This document shows, in pieces, positions 24,371 through 32,761 of a stretch of DNA of 64,000 nucleotides. The stretch lies in the NCBI GenBank assembly GCA_964588995.1, contig CAZPQM010000003.1, forward strand, positions 130,253 to 194,252. The letters run 5' to 3'. A program made the position numbers and the translations under genes. Origin of the DNA: CAZPQM01 sp964588995. GTDB lineage: Bacteria; Pseudomonadota; Alphaproteobacteria; Rickettsiales; UBA8987. The notes beneath the pieces are model-generated. The model saw only the letters and a list, made by a program, of their open reading frames with translations, was not told the origin of the DNA and made no database searches. Each line of letters begins with the position of its first letter. Position 1 is the stretch's first letter.

Positions 24371-25624
24371 TCACCAGTCCGGAATAAGATCCTGCCCCAG
24401 CAGTTCCTCATAGCTTTGCCGGGGGCGTACGACGGCAAATAGATCCCCCTTGACCATGACTTCGGCTATCAGCGGGCGGGTGTTGTACGTATTACTCATG
24501 ACCGCGCCATAGGCCCCTGCGGTGCGGAATGCAAGCAAATCACCGGCAGCGAGCGGTGGCAGCGCGACATCTTTGCGGAAAATATCAGTTGTTTCACACA
24601 CGGGGCCGACGATATCGGAAATAACGTGCTCATCACTTTGCGCATTTTCAACGGGGATAATATCATGATACGCATCATACAGTGCGGCGCGCATCAGGTC
24701 GTTCATGGCGGCATCGACCACCGTGAAGCGCCGGTGTGAGGTTTCCTTGACCATAATTACTTCCGTTACGAGCAGCCCGGCATTACCGCAGATCATACGC
24801 CCCGGCTCCAGCCCCAGCTCGCAGTCCAGCCCTTGCGTACAGCCAATAACAATCTCTGCATATTCATGTGGCAACGGCGGCGATTCCTTCAGATACGGAA
24901 TACCAAGCCCACCGCCCACATCAATCCGTTCGATCGGATAGCCTTGCTGCTTCAGTTCGGCCACAAGGTTCGCTACCCGCTGGAAGGCGGTCTGAAACGG
25001 GGTAAGATCGGTCAGTTGTGAGCCGATATGCGTCGTGATGCCAACAATCTCGATATGCTCAAGCTTAGCAGCGAGCGCGTAAGCCGAGCGAATATCATCG
25101 TAAGGAATACCGAATTTATCATCTTTCCGGCCCGTTGTGATTTTCTCGTGCGTAATCGCATCGACATCCGGATTGACACGGAGCGCAACGGGCGCCTTTT
25201 GCCCGCGTGAACCGGCGACCTCGTTCAGCCGCTCGAGTTCTTGCACAGATTCGACGTTGAACTGGTAAATACCCACTTCGAGCCCGTAAGCCATTTCCGC
25301 TTCGGTTTTCCCTACGCCGGAAAAGACGATATCCTGCGGTTTGATTCCGGCTGCGAGAGCCCGGCGGATTTCCCCTTCGGACACCGTATCTGCACCGGCG
25401 CCCTGTCCGGCAAGTGTTTTAAGCACGGCAAGGTTGCTGTTGGCTTTGACCGCGAAAAACACCTTTGCGTTGACGCGCGCAAAACTCTCGGCGAATACGG
25501 TATAGTGCCGGACGAGCGTCGCATCGGAATAGACGTAAAACGGGGTACCGACTGCTTTCGCAATTGCCCGAAGATCAACGCCTTCCGCGTGCAATATATC
25601 ATTGTGGTAGGTGAAGTGATCCAT
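24371..25624 (-). CDS. lysA: Diaminopimelate decarboxylase
   Basis: The protein has 417 residues. The PLP-binding Lys is K60 in AKVFFAVKANSN. The GAGADTVSEGEIRRAL, INVGGG-type segment RIDVGGGLGIPY and ELGLEPGRMICGNAGLLVTE blocks follow, with a C-terminal CETTDIF (the CxSxD-type active-site segment supplied to the partner subunit) and GAYGAVMSNTYNTRP. It makes L-lysine from meso-diaminopimelate. Last gene of the argH-to-lysA unit, 17 bases after the sulfotransferase gene. Confidence 0.95.
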   Translation of the reverse strand: MDHFTYHNDILHAEGVDLRAIAKAVGTPFYVYSDATLVRHYTVFAESFARVNAKVFFAVKANSNLAVLKTLAGQGAGADTVSEGEIRRALAAGIKPQDIVFSGVGKTEAEMAYGLEVGIYQFNVESVQELERLNEVAGSRGQKAPVALRVNPDVDAITHEKITTGRKDDKFGIPYDDIRSAYALAAKLEHIEIVGITTHIGSQLTDLTPFQTAFQRVANLVAELKQQGYPIERIDVGGGLGIPYLKESPPLPHEYAEIVIGCTQGLDCELGLEPGRMICGNAGLLVTEVIMVKETSHRRFTVVDAAMNDLMRAALYDAYHDIIPVENAQSDEHVISDIVGPVCETTDIFRKDVALPPLAAGDLLAFRTAGAYGAVMSNTYNTRPLIAEVMVKGDLFAVVRPRQSYEELLGQDLIPDW

Positions 25625-25641
25625 GCCGGCGTTGTTAGCAC

Positions 25642-26727
25642 TTATTGTGGTGTATAGCCAAGTTTTTTTGCTGTTTTACTGGTGGTTTCTTCTATGATAC
25701 GTTGCTCAGCATCGGAAAAATCGTTTTGATAATAATCAGGTGCCTGAATCTTTTCATGGTAATGATCCAACACTGTTTGCTGCACCGGTAAATCACAAAA
25801 CTGGTTGACAGAGGTTAAAATATCCTCGGTCGCGCTGCATAATTGTTCGTAGTGTATCAGATGAAGATGAGGCTCCAGCGACTTATCCGCTAACATTGAG
25901 AGCACATACTGATATGCCTCGTTCCAGTAAGTGGCCCACCCATGAACACGATCCATTCGTTCACTGCTTTGCAGGAGTGCGGCAACTTCCTTTTGCTTAG
26001 CGTTATCACCGAAAGAGATGATGCGCTTGTTTAGGCCGAATTCGAAATGCTGTGTGCTGTTTGTATGCAATAAACGACTTGGATGGTTGTGTTGTTCCTC
26101 GCTGAATAGTCGATCCTGTTTCAGGCAGGAGGCAACAAAATGTGAGGGGTTTCGCACCATAATGATAAATCGTGCATCGGGGAATATAGTATGGAGATAG
26201 CGGATACGCGTCAGGCAGTAATTCGCTTTGCTGGCGTAACGGGTACCCTTTCGGCTGACCAGCAATTTTCTAATATGCTGCCGGTAAAAAGTTTCAAACG
26301 CAGTGTCCGAAAAATGCTGATCAAGAACGCGATCTTGTAGCGGTTCATATTCCGCTAAAAAATATGCCCAGAGGATTTCTTCCATCGATTCGGGACTCTC
26401 AGCATTGACTAAAAGGCGATCCCTATGCGCGCGTTCTTTTAAGGCACCCTGCTTCGTAAAGCGGCATGACAGCTTCTGCCAGAAATAAGGAATGTAGATA
26501 TAAGGAAAATCGCGGTAGCGGTGGGTCACAACTTCAGGATGCTGGGCAATATATTCCAGCAGGATAGTGGTTCCGGAGCGTGCGAGCCCTGTGATATATA
26601 GGGGTTTTTGTATGAGGGTATGATGCAGTTTCTTTCGAAGCAGCCTATCTTCAAGACGGCTTAGCGCCAGTAAGATGTCGGGATGGCGTGAAAGATAATG
26701 GTTAAGCTTCGCCGTTGTCATCAGCAC
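25642..26727 (-). CDS. Sulfotransferase family protein
   Basis: The protein has 361 residues. The PAPS 5'-phosphosulfate loop YITGLARSGTTILLEYIAQ (about 44-62) and the 3'-phosphate motif FIIMVRNPSHFVASCLKQDR (about 183-202) define a cytosolic-type sulfotransferase of the bacterial glycan/tyrosine family. The substrate is unknown. It overlaps the 84-residue membrane protein gene by 26 bases and is in one unit with an arylsulfotransferase-like gene. Two sulfate-related genes together suggest a sulfation function for a cell-surface product. Confidence 0.82.
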   Translation of the reverse strand: MLMTTAKLNHYLSRHPDILLALSRLEDRLLRKKLHHTLIQKPLYITGLARSGTTILLEYIAQHPEVVTHRYRDFPYIYIPYFWQKLSCRFTKQGALKERAHRDRLLVNAESPESMEEILWAYFLAEYEPLQDRVLDQHFSDTAFETFYRQHIRKLLVSRKGTRYASKANYCLTRIRYLHTIFPDARFIIMVRNPSHFVASCLKQDRLFSEEQHNHPSRLLHTNSTQHFEFGLNKRIISFGDNAKQKEVAALLQSSERMDRVHGWATYWNEAYQYVLSMLADKSLEPHLHLIHYEQLCSATEDILTSVNQFCDLPVQQTVLDHYHEKIQAPDYYQNDFSDAEQRIIEETTSKTAKKLGYTPQ

Positions 26728-26956
26728 CGGGCTTATCCCTATCAGACAGGGATGATTTTTTGCGCTTTTCTTTCAGCTTGATCATATGCAGCCAGATGAA
26801 GGTTGCCCCGGCGACAACAAAGCCGAGGATAATCGCGATCAACCAAGCGAGGCCCCCTATCACCGGCACCAGATAGGCATAAGCGGGTTGGGGAAACAGC
26901 ACGATAAGCGCTACGGAAAGAGCACTAATCCAAAAAGTTAATCGCGTCTTTCGCAT
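26702..26956 (-). CDS. Small two-helix membrane protein
   Basis: The protein has 84 residues with an N-terminal hydrophobic segment ending YAYL (about 8-29, possibly a cleavable signal: LFPQPAYA) and a second helix WLIAIILGFVVAGATFIWLH. A basic/polar tail (KLKEKRKKSSLSDRDKPGAD) follows. No family is recognised. It overlaps the arylsulfotransferase gene by 32 bases and the sulfotransferase gene by 26 bases, which indicates a tightly coupled three-gene cassette. It may anchor or assist one of the two partners. Confidence 0.7.
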   Translation of the reverse strand: MRKTRLTFWISALSVALIVLFPQPAYAYLVPVIGGLAWLIAIILGFVVAGATFIWLHMIKLKEKRKKSSLSDRDKPGADDNGEA

Positions 26957-28274
26957 AATATTTTACCGAGTTCAATTTCTGAGTGTACAGCACGCGCGGA
27001 TTATTTCTATCCTTTATCGTACGCAACTCCCAAATAGTATTACCTTCCTCATCCACCTGTAAGACGGTTCCGGTTTCAGACGAAGAAACTATCATTGTGC
27101 CATCCGCTAAGCGCTTAGAATATCCGCGCCAATAGCTATATAGGTCTTTACCCAGCGGAGGTACGTAGATGTTACGCGTAATTTCAGTGCGCGGGTTATA
27201 TTCCAGAATGCGTATATTTGGCACGGCAGCGGCATGCTCACCTTTATCTGCAATGATCTGATAGCCGTCATTATCATAGATAACGATGTTGCCCTCATTA
27301 TTCATGCGGACATGATGCTGATGTTTCCATGGACCTTTACGCGCCCACACGACTTTTTGTGTAGAGGGGCGGACTATTGCAATGGTACTGTTGCCACGCA
27401 AGGAAACCAGCAGATCCCCTGCCTCAACAAAAGGCAGCGTACTAGCTTGTTCTGCGGTAATATAATCAATGGAATTCAGATGAATCGGATCATATACGGC
27501 TTCGTTGTGCCAAACAGTTTCCTGCGGGGTAATGTCAATGGCGAAGCTGTTCAGGTAAATAGCGTAATCGGAATCGCGAAACATCTTTTCCACGGGTATG
27601 GAGTCAAGCATCACCCCATCCGTAGAGACAATTTGAATCAGGCCGGTTATAACACTCGCATTGGTCGCACGCGTCTGGTCAATTTCCTCGAAGCTCTCTT
27701 CCAAGGCTGAACCGACCGAATAGATATTGCCGTCCTCCGCCAGGATCATATCATGATGGAAAAGTCCCGGTATTTCCCACAATATTTCACCATCCTTATT
27801 CATTCGGGCGATACGTTGCCCACGGTAATTATTCATTTCCATAATGGACTCGGAGAAAATGACATCACCGTTGGGAAATAATACGGCATCTTCCACTGTA
27901 AATACGGCGCGTTTCGTGTCAAGGTTCTGTAGTTGATGTTTCTCCAGCGTAATAGGATTAGAAATTTTTTTATCAATATGCCATTCATGAACAACTTCGC
28001 CCTGATGATCAACCAGCGCGAGCGCAGGATTATTGATATAGAGCGGGCTTAGCAAAACGTACCCATTATGAACGCGTTTCGGGTCGTCCGTCCAGCTTGT
28101 AAGTTCCGTTGTAATATTCTTGGAGGTCTCGGCCTGCAGGGCAGAAGATAGCATCTGATCAAACTTTACGAAATAAAACGACGCTTTAGGGTGTTGCCCG
28201 AGCATAAGCCCAATGCCAAATGCAATCAGGCAATAAAACAGAACGAGTAAAATGGTAGCAATTTTATAAAGCAT
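26925..28274 (-). CDS. Arylsulfotransferase (ASST)-family beta-propeller protein
   Basis: The protein has 449 residues. An N-terminal membrane helix (ATILLVLFYCLIAFGIGLML) keeps the enzyme membrane-anchored in the periplasm. The rest is a beta-propeller with repeating blades (GEVVHEWHI, DAVLFPNGDVIFSESIMEMN, DGEILWEIPG, DPIHLNSIDYI, HQHHVRMNNEGNIVIYDNDG). These match the ASST family, whose members transfer sulfate between phenolic compounds using a catalytic His; the conserved His-containing blades are present. Located 8 bases after lptM. The true donor and acceptor are unknown. Confidence 0.78.
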   Translation of the reverse strand: MLYKIATILLVLFYCLIAFGIGLMLGQHPKASFYFVKFDQMLSSALQAETSKNITTELTSWTDDPKRVHNGYVLLSPLYINNPALALVDHQGEVVHEWHIDKKISNPITLEKHQLQNLDTKRAVFTVEDAVLFPNGDVIFSESIMEMNNYRGQRIARMNKDGEILWEIPGLFHHDMILAEDGNIYSVGSALEESFEEIDQTRATNASVITGLIQIVSTDGVMLDSIPVEKMFRDSDYAIYLNSFAIDITPQETVWHNEAVYDPIHLNSIDYITAEQASTLPFVEAGDLLVSLRGNSTIAIVRPSTQKVVWARKGPWKHQHHVRMNNEGNIVIYDNDGYQIIADKGEHAAAVPNIRILEYNPRTEITRNIYVPPLGKDLYSYWRGYSKRLADGTMIVSSSETGTVLQVDEEGNTIWELRTIKDRNNPRVLYTQKLNSVKYYAKDAINFLD

Positions 28275-28282
28275 AACGCATT

Positions 28283-28405
28283 TTAAGGCTGGATGGCATC
28301 AGGGGTGGTGCGATCGGGAATATACAGATCGTCCTTCACTCCGCAGGCGGATAGCAAAAGCCCGCTACAAAGGGCCAGAGTCATGAGTGTACTTAAACGT
28401 AACAT
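28283..28405 (-). CDS. lptM: LptM-like small lipoprotein
   Basis: The protein has only 40 residues. A signal peptide (MLRLSTLMTLALCSGLLLSA) ends at lipobox Cys21, followed by GVKDDLYIPD. This fits the short LptM (YifL) pattern: lipobox, Cys-Gly, Lys and a L-Y-I-P segment. LptM assists maturation of the LPS translocon in the outer membrane, and its gene commonly sits next to lysA or argH, as here. AGGAGA precedes the ATG. Confidence 0.8.
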   Translation of the reverse strand: MLRLSTLMTLALCSGLLLSACGVKDDLYIPDRTTPDAIQP

Positions 28406-28415
28406 GTTAGGTCTC

Positions 28416-28766
28416 CTAATAATTCGGTATTCGCGAGTGAGGGGCTAGCTGAAATTCTTTTCGGCTGCTTTGCGAGCGCACGAAGAAGGCCCGGAGTCGT
28501 GCCTGACGTGCCGCTTCCATCTCTTCCTCTGTCATCTGTTCCTCCTCGTCATCGTCGTCATTATTATTCTGATCGTTGCCTTGCGGTAACTTGCAGAAGC
28601 CGGTTATCTCATCACAAAAAAAACCATCTGCCGTGCCACCACAGGCGGATAGTAGAGACATAGAGGCAAGCGTCATCACGAGGAGACACAGCCGATGAAG
28701 TGATCTCGTGACGCGACTGCTTCCAAAGATTGCTTCGCTATGCTCGCAATGACTAATATCACTCAT
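28416..28766 (-). CDS. Lipoprotein whose N-terminus is encoded by a palindromic repeat
   Basis: The frame starts with ATG overlapping the argH stop (ATGA) and has 116 residues. Residues 2-33 (ISHCEHSEAI.. to ..LLVMT) are encoded by a family A repeat at 28672-28753, after which MTLASMSLLSACGG forms the rest of a lipoprotein signal with Cys near residue 42. The mature part has a Cys pair (FFCDEITGFCKLP) and a highly acidic Asn/Asp/Glu run. GTG or ATG codons at the end of the repeat are alternative starts, but the repeat then supplies the whole basic N-region only if the long start is used. Function unknown. Confidence 0.6.
   Translation of the reverse strand: MSDISHCEHSEAIFGSSRVTRSLHRLCLLVMTLASMSLLSACGGTADGFFCDEITGFCKLPQGNDQNNNDDDDEEEQMTEEEMEAARQARLRAFFVRSQSSRKEFQLAPHSRIPNY
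28672..28753. repeat. Family A palindromic repeat inside the 28416-28766 frame
   Basis: CGTCATCACGAGGAGACACA at the left and TTGCTTCGCTATGCTCGCAA TGAC at the right face each other; the middle holds AAGTGATCTCGTGACGCGAC. It is the same module as the intergenic copies at 18665, 24244, 58995 and 63203, here read as coding sequence in frame. Confidence 0.8.
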
Positions 28767-30166
28767 GCCGTCAACCCATAGGCTTTTGCAGCGCGGCTTA
28801 GCGCATCTTTCACCTGTTCTGGTGCCGTACCGCCATAACTCGTGCGGCTGCTGACGGAGGCTTCTACGCTCAGCACGGAAAAAACATCCTCCGTAATCCG
28901 CGGTTCAATTGACTGCATTTCATCTAATGACAACGCATCCAGCCGTACGCCTTTTTCGGCAGCTTTATTGACGATACGGCCTGTAATATGGTGGCATTCA
29001 CGAAAAGGTAAACCCAGTACGCGTACGAGCCAATCAGCCAGATCGGTTGCGGTAGAAAAGCCTTGCTGCGCTGCAGCATGCATCGCATCTTTCTGCACGG
29101 TGATGTCTTCGAACATACCTTTCATAGCATTGAGACAGAGTTCCATATTGGCCGCAGCGGCAAACACACATTCTTTATCTTCCTGCATGTCCTTGCTGTA
29201 GGCAAGTGGCAAGCCTTTCATCACGGTAAGCAGCTGCATCAGACTACCATTAAACCGCCCGGTTTTGGCGCGTATCAATTCCGCTGCATCCGGGTTGCGC
29301 TTCTGTGGCATGATGGAAGAACCGGTTGTATAGCGCTCGGAGAGTGTAATAAACTGAAATCCGCTGGAAACAAACAGGACGAGCTCTTCCGACAAACGTG
29401 AAAGATGGGTGCCCAGAATGGCTGACGTCGAAAGATACTCCAGCGCAAAATCCCGCGCGGAGACGGAATCGAGTGAATTTTCCGTGGGCTTATGGAATCC
29501 GAGCGTTTCCGCTGTTTGATGTCGATCAATCGGGAAAGAGGTGCCGGCAAGCGCGGCGGCGCCGAGCGGGCATTCATTTGCGCGTTCTTTGCAATCAGTA
29601 AGGCGACCCCGATCACGCCCGAACATCTCGATATAAGCGTGCAGATGGTGGCCAAAGGTAACGGGTTGCGCCGTTTGCAGGTGGGTGTAGCCCGGCATAA
29701 CCGTGTCGGTATGGTCCTTAGCGATATCATAGAGCGCCTGCTGCAGGCCGTGCAGTAGGCCATCCAGCCGGGCGCAGCTATCCAGCAGCCAGAGGCGGAA
29801 ATCGGTAGCCACCTGATCGTTTCGGGAACGCGCGGTATGGAGTTTACCGGCCACCTCGCCAATCTTTTCTTTGAGTGCAGCTTCGATATTCATATGAATA
29901 TCCTCAAGCGCGGCACGGAAGCTAAAATGACCGGCCTCAATATCCTGCTCAATGGCGGAAAGCCCTCGGGTAATCTGCTCGGCTTCCTCTTCCGTTAAAA
30001 TATTTTGCTTTGCCAGCATGGAAACATGTGCTTTCGAGCCCGAAATATCCTGTCGGTAGAGCGCTTTATCGACCTCGATTGATTGATTGATCGCTTCCAT
30101 CACCTCAGATGGGCCGCCGGAAAAATGGCCTCCCCACATCGGGTTCGCTGAAGCTTTTCTTGTCAT
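28763..30166 (-). CDS. argH: Argininosuccinate lyase
   Basis: The protein has 467 residues. The fumarase/ASL signature GSSIMPQKRNPDAAELIRAK is present, and MWGGHFSGGPSEVMEAINQS, HMNIEAALKEKIGEVAGKLH and TARSRNDQVATDFRLW occupy the substrate and tetramer regions. It splits argininosuccinate to arginine and fumarate. It heads a minus-strand unit ending in lysA; argG is separate at 53.7 kb. The divergent tlpA-like gene starts 56 bases upstream, so promoters share that gap. Confidence 0.96.
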   Translation of the reverse strand: MTRKASANPMWGGHFSGGPSEVMEAINQSIEVDKALYRQDISGSKAHVSMLAKQNILTEEEAEQITRGLSAIEQDIEAGHFSFRAALEDIHMNIEAALKEKIGEVAGKLHTARSRNDQVATDFRLWLLDSCARLDGLLHGLQQALYDIAKDHTDTVMPGYTHLQTAQPVTFGHHLHAYIEMFGRDRGRLTDCKERANECPLGAAALAGTSFPIDRHQTAETLGFHKPTENSLDSVSARDFALEYLSTSAILGTHLSRLSEELVLFVSSGFQFITLSERYTTGSSIMPQKRNPDAAELIRAKTGRFNGSLMQLLTVMKGLPLAYSKDMQEDKECVFAAAANMELCLNAMKGMFEDITVQKDAMHAAAQQGFSTATDLADWLVRVLGLPFRECHHITGRIVNKAAEKGVRLDALSLDEMQSIEPRITEDVFSVLSVEASVSSRTSYGGTAPEQVKDALSRAAKAYGLTA

Positions 30167-30221
30167 ATGCCATGCAACGTGTAATAGTTATAAACAGCAG
30201 AATTGATACTGGATTTGTACC

Positions 30222-30770
30222 ATGATGAAAACCACAAAATGGCTTTTTAGCATAGGATTACTGCTTTTTTCGCTTCCGCTGCAGGCGCAAGAGGGGGGCG
30301 CTGCAACTGATTTGCAAACCCGCCTCGATAAAGTTTTGCAAGAAGCGGGTAAGGGGGATCAGCCGGCGCCATCGATTCCCTTTACGGCAGCTGAAGGCGA
30401 GAAAACCCTGCATGATTTTAACGGTAAGGTGGTTCTTGTTAATTTCTGGGCGACTTGGTGCCCGCCCTGCATCAAGGAAATGCCGATGTTAGAACAGTTG
30501 TCCGAGGACTATGCCGATGAGGGATTTGAAGTGGTAGCGATATCCATTGACTTTAAAGGGTTTGAAACCGCGAATAAGTTCTTGAAACGGCATAATATCG
30601 ATCTAGCTACCTATGCTGACCGGAAAACGCGTTTATATGATGCGTTTGCAGCGGATGGATTGCCCTTTAGTGTGTTGATTGACCGGAAAGGAAACATGAT
30701 AGAGCGGTTTCACGGTTTTTTTGACTGGGGTGCAACTGAAATGCGTGCAAAAATCGACAAGTTATTGTAA
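30222..30770 (+). CDS. TlpA-like periplasmic thiol-disulfide protein
   Basis: The protein has 182 residues with a signal peptide (residues 1-22, WLFSIGLLLFSLPLQA). The thioredoxin core carries WATWCPPCIKEM with active-site C80 and C83, and a cis-Pro loop (DGLPFSVLIDRKGNMI). TlpA/ResA-type proteins reduce cytochrome c haem-site or copper-chaperone disulfides in the periplasm. In many alphaproteobacteria and relatives such a gene is divergent from argH beside lysA/lptM, as here. Substrate not known. Confidence 0.85.
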   Translation: MMKTTKWLFSIGLLLFSLPLQAQEGGAATDLQTRLDKVLQEAGKGDQPAPSIPFTAAEGEKTLHDFNGKVVLVNFWATWCPPCIKEMPMLEQLSEDYADEGFEVVAISIDFKGFETANKFLKRHNIDLATYADRKTRLYDAFAADGLPFSVLIDRKGNMIERFHGFFDWGATEMRAKIDKLL

Positions 30771-30803
30771 AATCATAGTATTGTTAATAAGGGGTAAAGA
30801 AGA

Positions 30804-31316
30804 GTGGTTCTCTACATGCAGGATGCACTTGCAAATAATCCGCTAAAATCATTTAACGTATTGATCGTTGATAATGATGTAAAACTGGTACGTTTACTTC
30901 GAAATATCCTGCATGCGTTCGGTTTTACTTCGATTGACGTGGCCTCTGACGGTTCTGAGGCCTTTGAAAAAATGGAAGAGAGCAAGTATGATATTATCGT
31001 ACTTGACTGGGTAATGGAGCCGATGGACGGGTTGTCATTTGTGCAAAAATTACGTGATGATGAAACAAACAAAAATATTTTTGCTCATGTGATTATGCTA
31101 AGTGGTAGAGCTGAGCGTGAAAATATTATGAAAGCGCGCGATGCCGGCGTGACGGAGTTTATGGCTAAGCCGTTCTCGATTGCTGGTTTTCGGGAGCGGA
31201 TTATTTCGGTGATAGAATCGCCTCGTGAGTTTGTGATAGCGCCGACCTATGCTGGTCCTTCTCGCAGGCGGCGTAATCTACCCCCTCCGGATGGGGTAGA
31301 TCGGAGAGAAGTATGA
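30804..31316 (+). CDS. Single-receiver response regulator
   Basis: The protein has 170 residues if translated from GTG 30804; ATG 30816 gives 166. The receiver domain (residues about 17-138) has the acidic pair after FNVLIVDNDVKL, the phospho-acceptor D68 in YDIIVLDWVMEPMDG, and K122 in FMAKPFS. There is no output domain, only a basic tail (GPSRRRRNLPPPDGVDRREV). It likely works by protein-protein interaction or as phosphorelay intermediate. Overlaps the degenerate Hpt-like gene by 4 bases, so they probably act together. Confidence 0.85.
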   Translation: MVLYMQDALANNPLKSFNVLIVDNDVKLVRLLRNILHAFGFTSIDVASDGSEAFEKMEESKYDIIVLDWVMEPMDGLSFVQKLRDDETNKNIFAHVIMLSGRAERENIMKARDAGVTEFMAKPFSIAGFRERIISVIESPREFVIAPTYAGPSRRRRNLPPPDGVDRREV

Positions 31317-31819
31317 TTCGCGAACCTAAAATTAAGCAGGTCAAAGACGATGTCTATATCCGCGAAAAGGATATGGAGCTGATTTCGCGTCTGGGGGGTG
31401 CTAATCTGCGTAACCTCATAGGTGAGAAGCAGATGCGCAATGCCAGCGAAAAAGTAGAGAATATGGGTAATGAATATGTGGATGAGGCGTGTCTTGAAGT
31501 AGCGGCACTTTTTGCGGCCTATGAATCCTTTACGCTCGGTCAGGATAAGGCGGCCTATAGTTTTCATGATTTCATTGATAGGGTGCTGAATATTAAAAGC
31601 ATGGCAGGCATGTTCGGTTATCCACTGGCAACGACTATTGCGCATTCACTCTATATTTTTTGTGAAAAAAGTTTATTCGATGATCAGCGGGAGTTGGATG
31701 TAATTCGGCTGCACATCGTGATGTTGGAGCGCATTTTTATGGATCGCGTGCAGGATGATGGTGGAGAGCTGGGACGTGAAATAGTCAAGCAGCTCAGGCA
31801 GGTTACGAGCCATCTATGA
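31313..31819 (+). CDS. Degenerate Hpt-like helical protein
   Basis: The protein has 168 residues, mostly helical. Residues 89-115 (RVLNIKSMAGMFGYPLATTI) resemble the H-x-x-K-G helix of histidine phosphotransfer domains, especially the alphaproteobacterial version with FGYPL. The phospho-His position is Leu92 and the following Gly is Ser96, so phosphotransfer looks impossible. It may instead bind the adjacent receiver (overlapping by 4 bases) as an anti-partner. Overlaps nadK by 4 bases. The assignment is from motif reading and needs a profile search. Confidence 0.5.
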   Translation: MIREPKIKQVKDDVYIREKDMELISRLGGANLRNLIGEKQMRNASEKVENMGNEYVDEACLEVAALFAAYESFTLGQDKAAYSFHDFIDRVLNIKSMAGMFGYPLATTIAHSLYIFCEKSLFDDQRELDVIRLHIVMLERIFMDRVQDDGGELGREIVKQLRQVTSHL

Positions 31820-32610
31820 CAAAGGTGACTCCTGACGCCATTGCGGTCATCGCCGATAAAGATCCGAGTGCGCAAGAGGCTCAGGAAGTGCTTGCCGGTA
31901 AATACGGGTTTGAGGAATTACCCCGGCTCGGCTGTCCCACCGAGGCCAAACTGATTATTGTGCTCGGTGGCGATGGCTTTATGCTCCACACGCTGCATCA
32001 ATGTATGAGCAAGGGGCTGAACATGTTCGGTATGAATACCGGCACGGTTGGGTTCCTGATGAATGAATACGATCCCGAGAATTTACTTGAGCGCATTGAA
32101 AAAGCACAGCTAACTGAAATTCACCCTCTACGTATGCGGGCTATTACCGAATCGGGCGAAGTGCATGAGAAGCTTGCCATTAATGAAGTTTCGTTGCTGC
32201 GAAGCAGCGGCCAGGCCGCGAAAATCCGGGTCACGGTGGATGATGCCGTCGTGATGGAGGAGTTGGTGGCAGATGGAGTGCTGGTGGCAACGCCGGCAGG
32301 CTCGAGCGCGTATAATTTTTCCGTAGGCGGTCCGATTATGCCGCTCAAAAGCAACCTGATCGCGCTAACGCCGATTGCGCCGTTTCGTCCGAGGCGCTGG
32401 CGTGGAGCGTTGTTGCCCCATAACAGCATCATTCAGTTCGATATTCTAAAGCATTATAAGCGGCCCGTGAACGCGGTAGCGGATTTCAAAGAGGTAGGGA
32501 GCATAACTTCGGTCACGGTAGAGGAGTTTCACGATGTAAAAATTCGTATGTTGTTTGATAAAGGCCACTCGCTGGAAGAACGCATCCTGCGCGAGCAATT
32601 TACCGCATAA
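31816..32610 (+). CDS. nadK: NAD kinase
   Basis: The protein has 264 residues. The GGDG motif (LIIVLGGDGFMLHTLHQ), NTGTVGFLMNE (the NE/D motif), and SGQAAKIRVTVDD to LVADGVLVATPAGSSAYNFS (TxGSTAY-like, here PAGSSAYN) are typical of bacterial NadK. It phosphorylates NAD to NADP. Last gene of a receiver-Hpt-nadK unit. Its stop TAA lies in an A-run that starts the opposite-strand terminator at 32611-32642. Confidence 0.93.
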   Translation: MTKVTPDAIAVIADKDPSAQEAQEVLAGKYGFEELPRLGCPTEAKLIIVLGGDGFMLHTLHQCMSKGLNMFGMNTGTVGFLMNEYDPENLLERIEKAQLTEIHPLRMRAITESGEVHEKLAINEVSLLRSSGQAAKIRVTVDDAVVMEELVADGVLVATPAGSSAYNFSVGGPIMPLKSNLIALTPIAPFRPRRWRGALLPHNSIIQFDILKHYKRPVNAVADFKEVGSITSVTVEEFHDVKIRMLFDKGHSLEERILREQFTA

Positions 32611-32642
32611 AAAAACCCCGCCCTGCACGGATGCAAGGCGGG
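32611..32642 (-). terminator. Rho-independent terminator (minus strand)
   Basis: CCCGCCCTGCA (32617-32627) pairs with TGCAAGGCGGG (32632-32642) around a 4-base loop. The A-run at 32609-32615 gives a T-run on the minus strand. It ends the small gene at 32762-32902 and may also stop nadK transcripts. Confidence 0.75.
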
Positions 32643-32761
32643 TGATTCTCCCTCTAAGCGTCAATCATGTTGCAAATAACCTATCCTATAGGGCAGTTTG
32701 CTGCTATCCGGCTTCCGGCCATCCCCTGTCAATTTCCAGCCTGCCAGATAGCAACGCTGTA

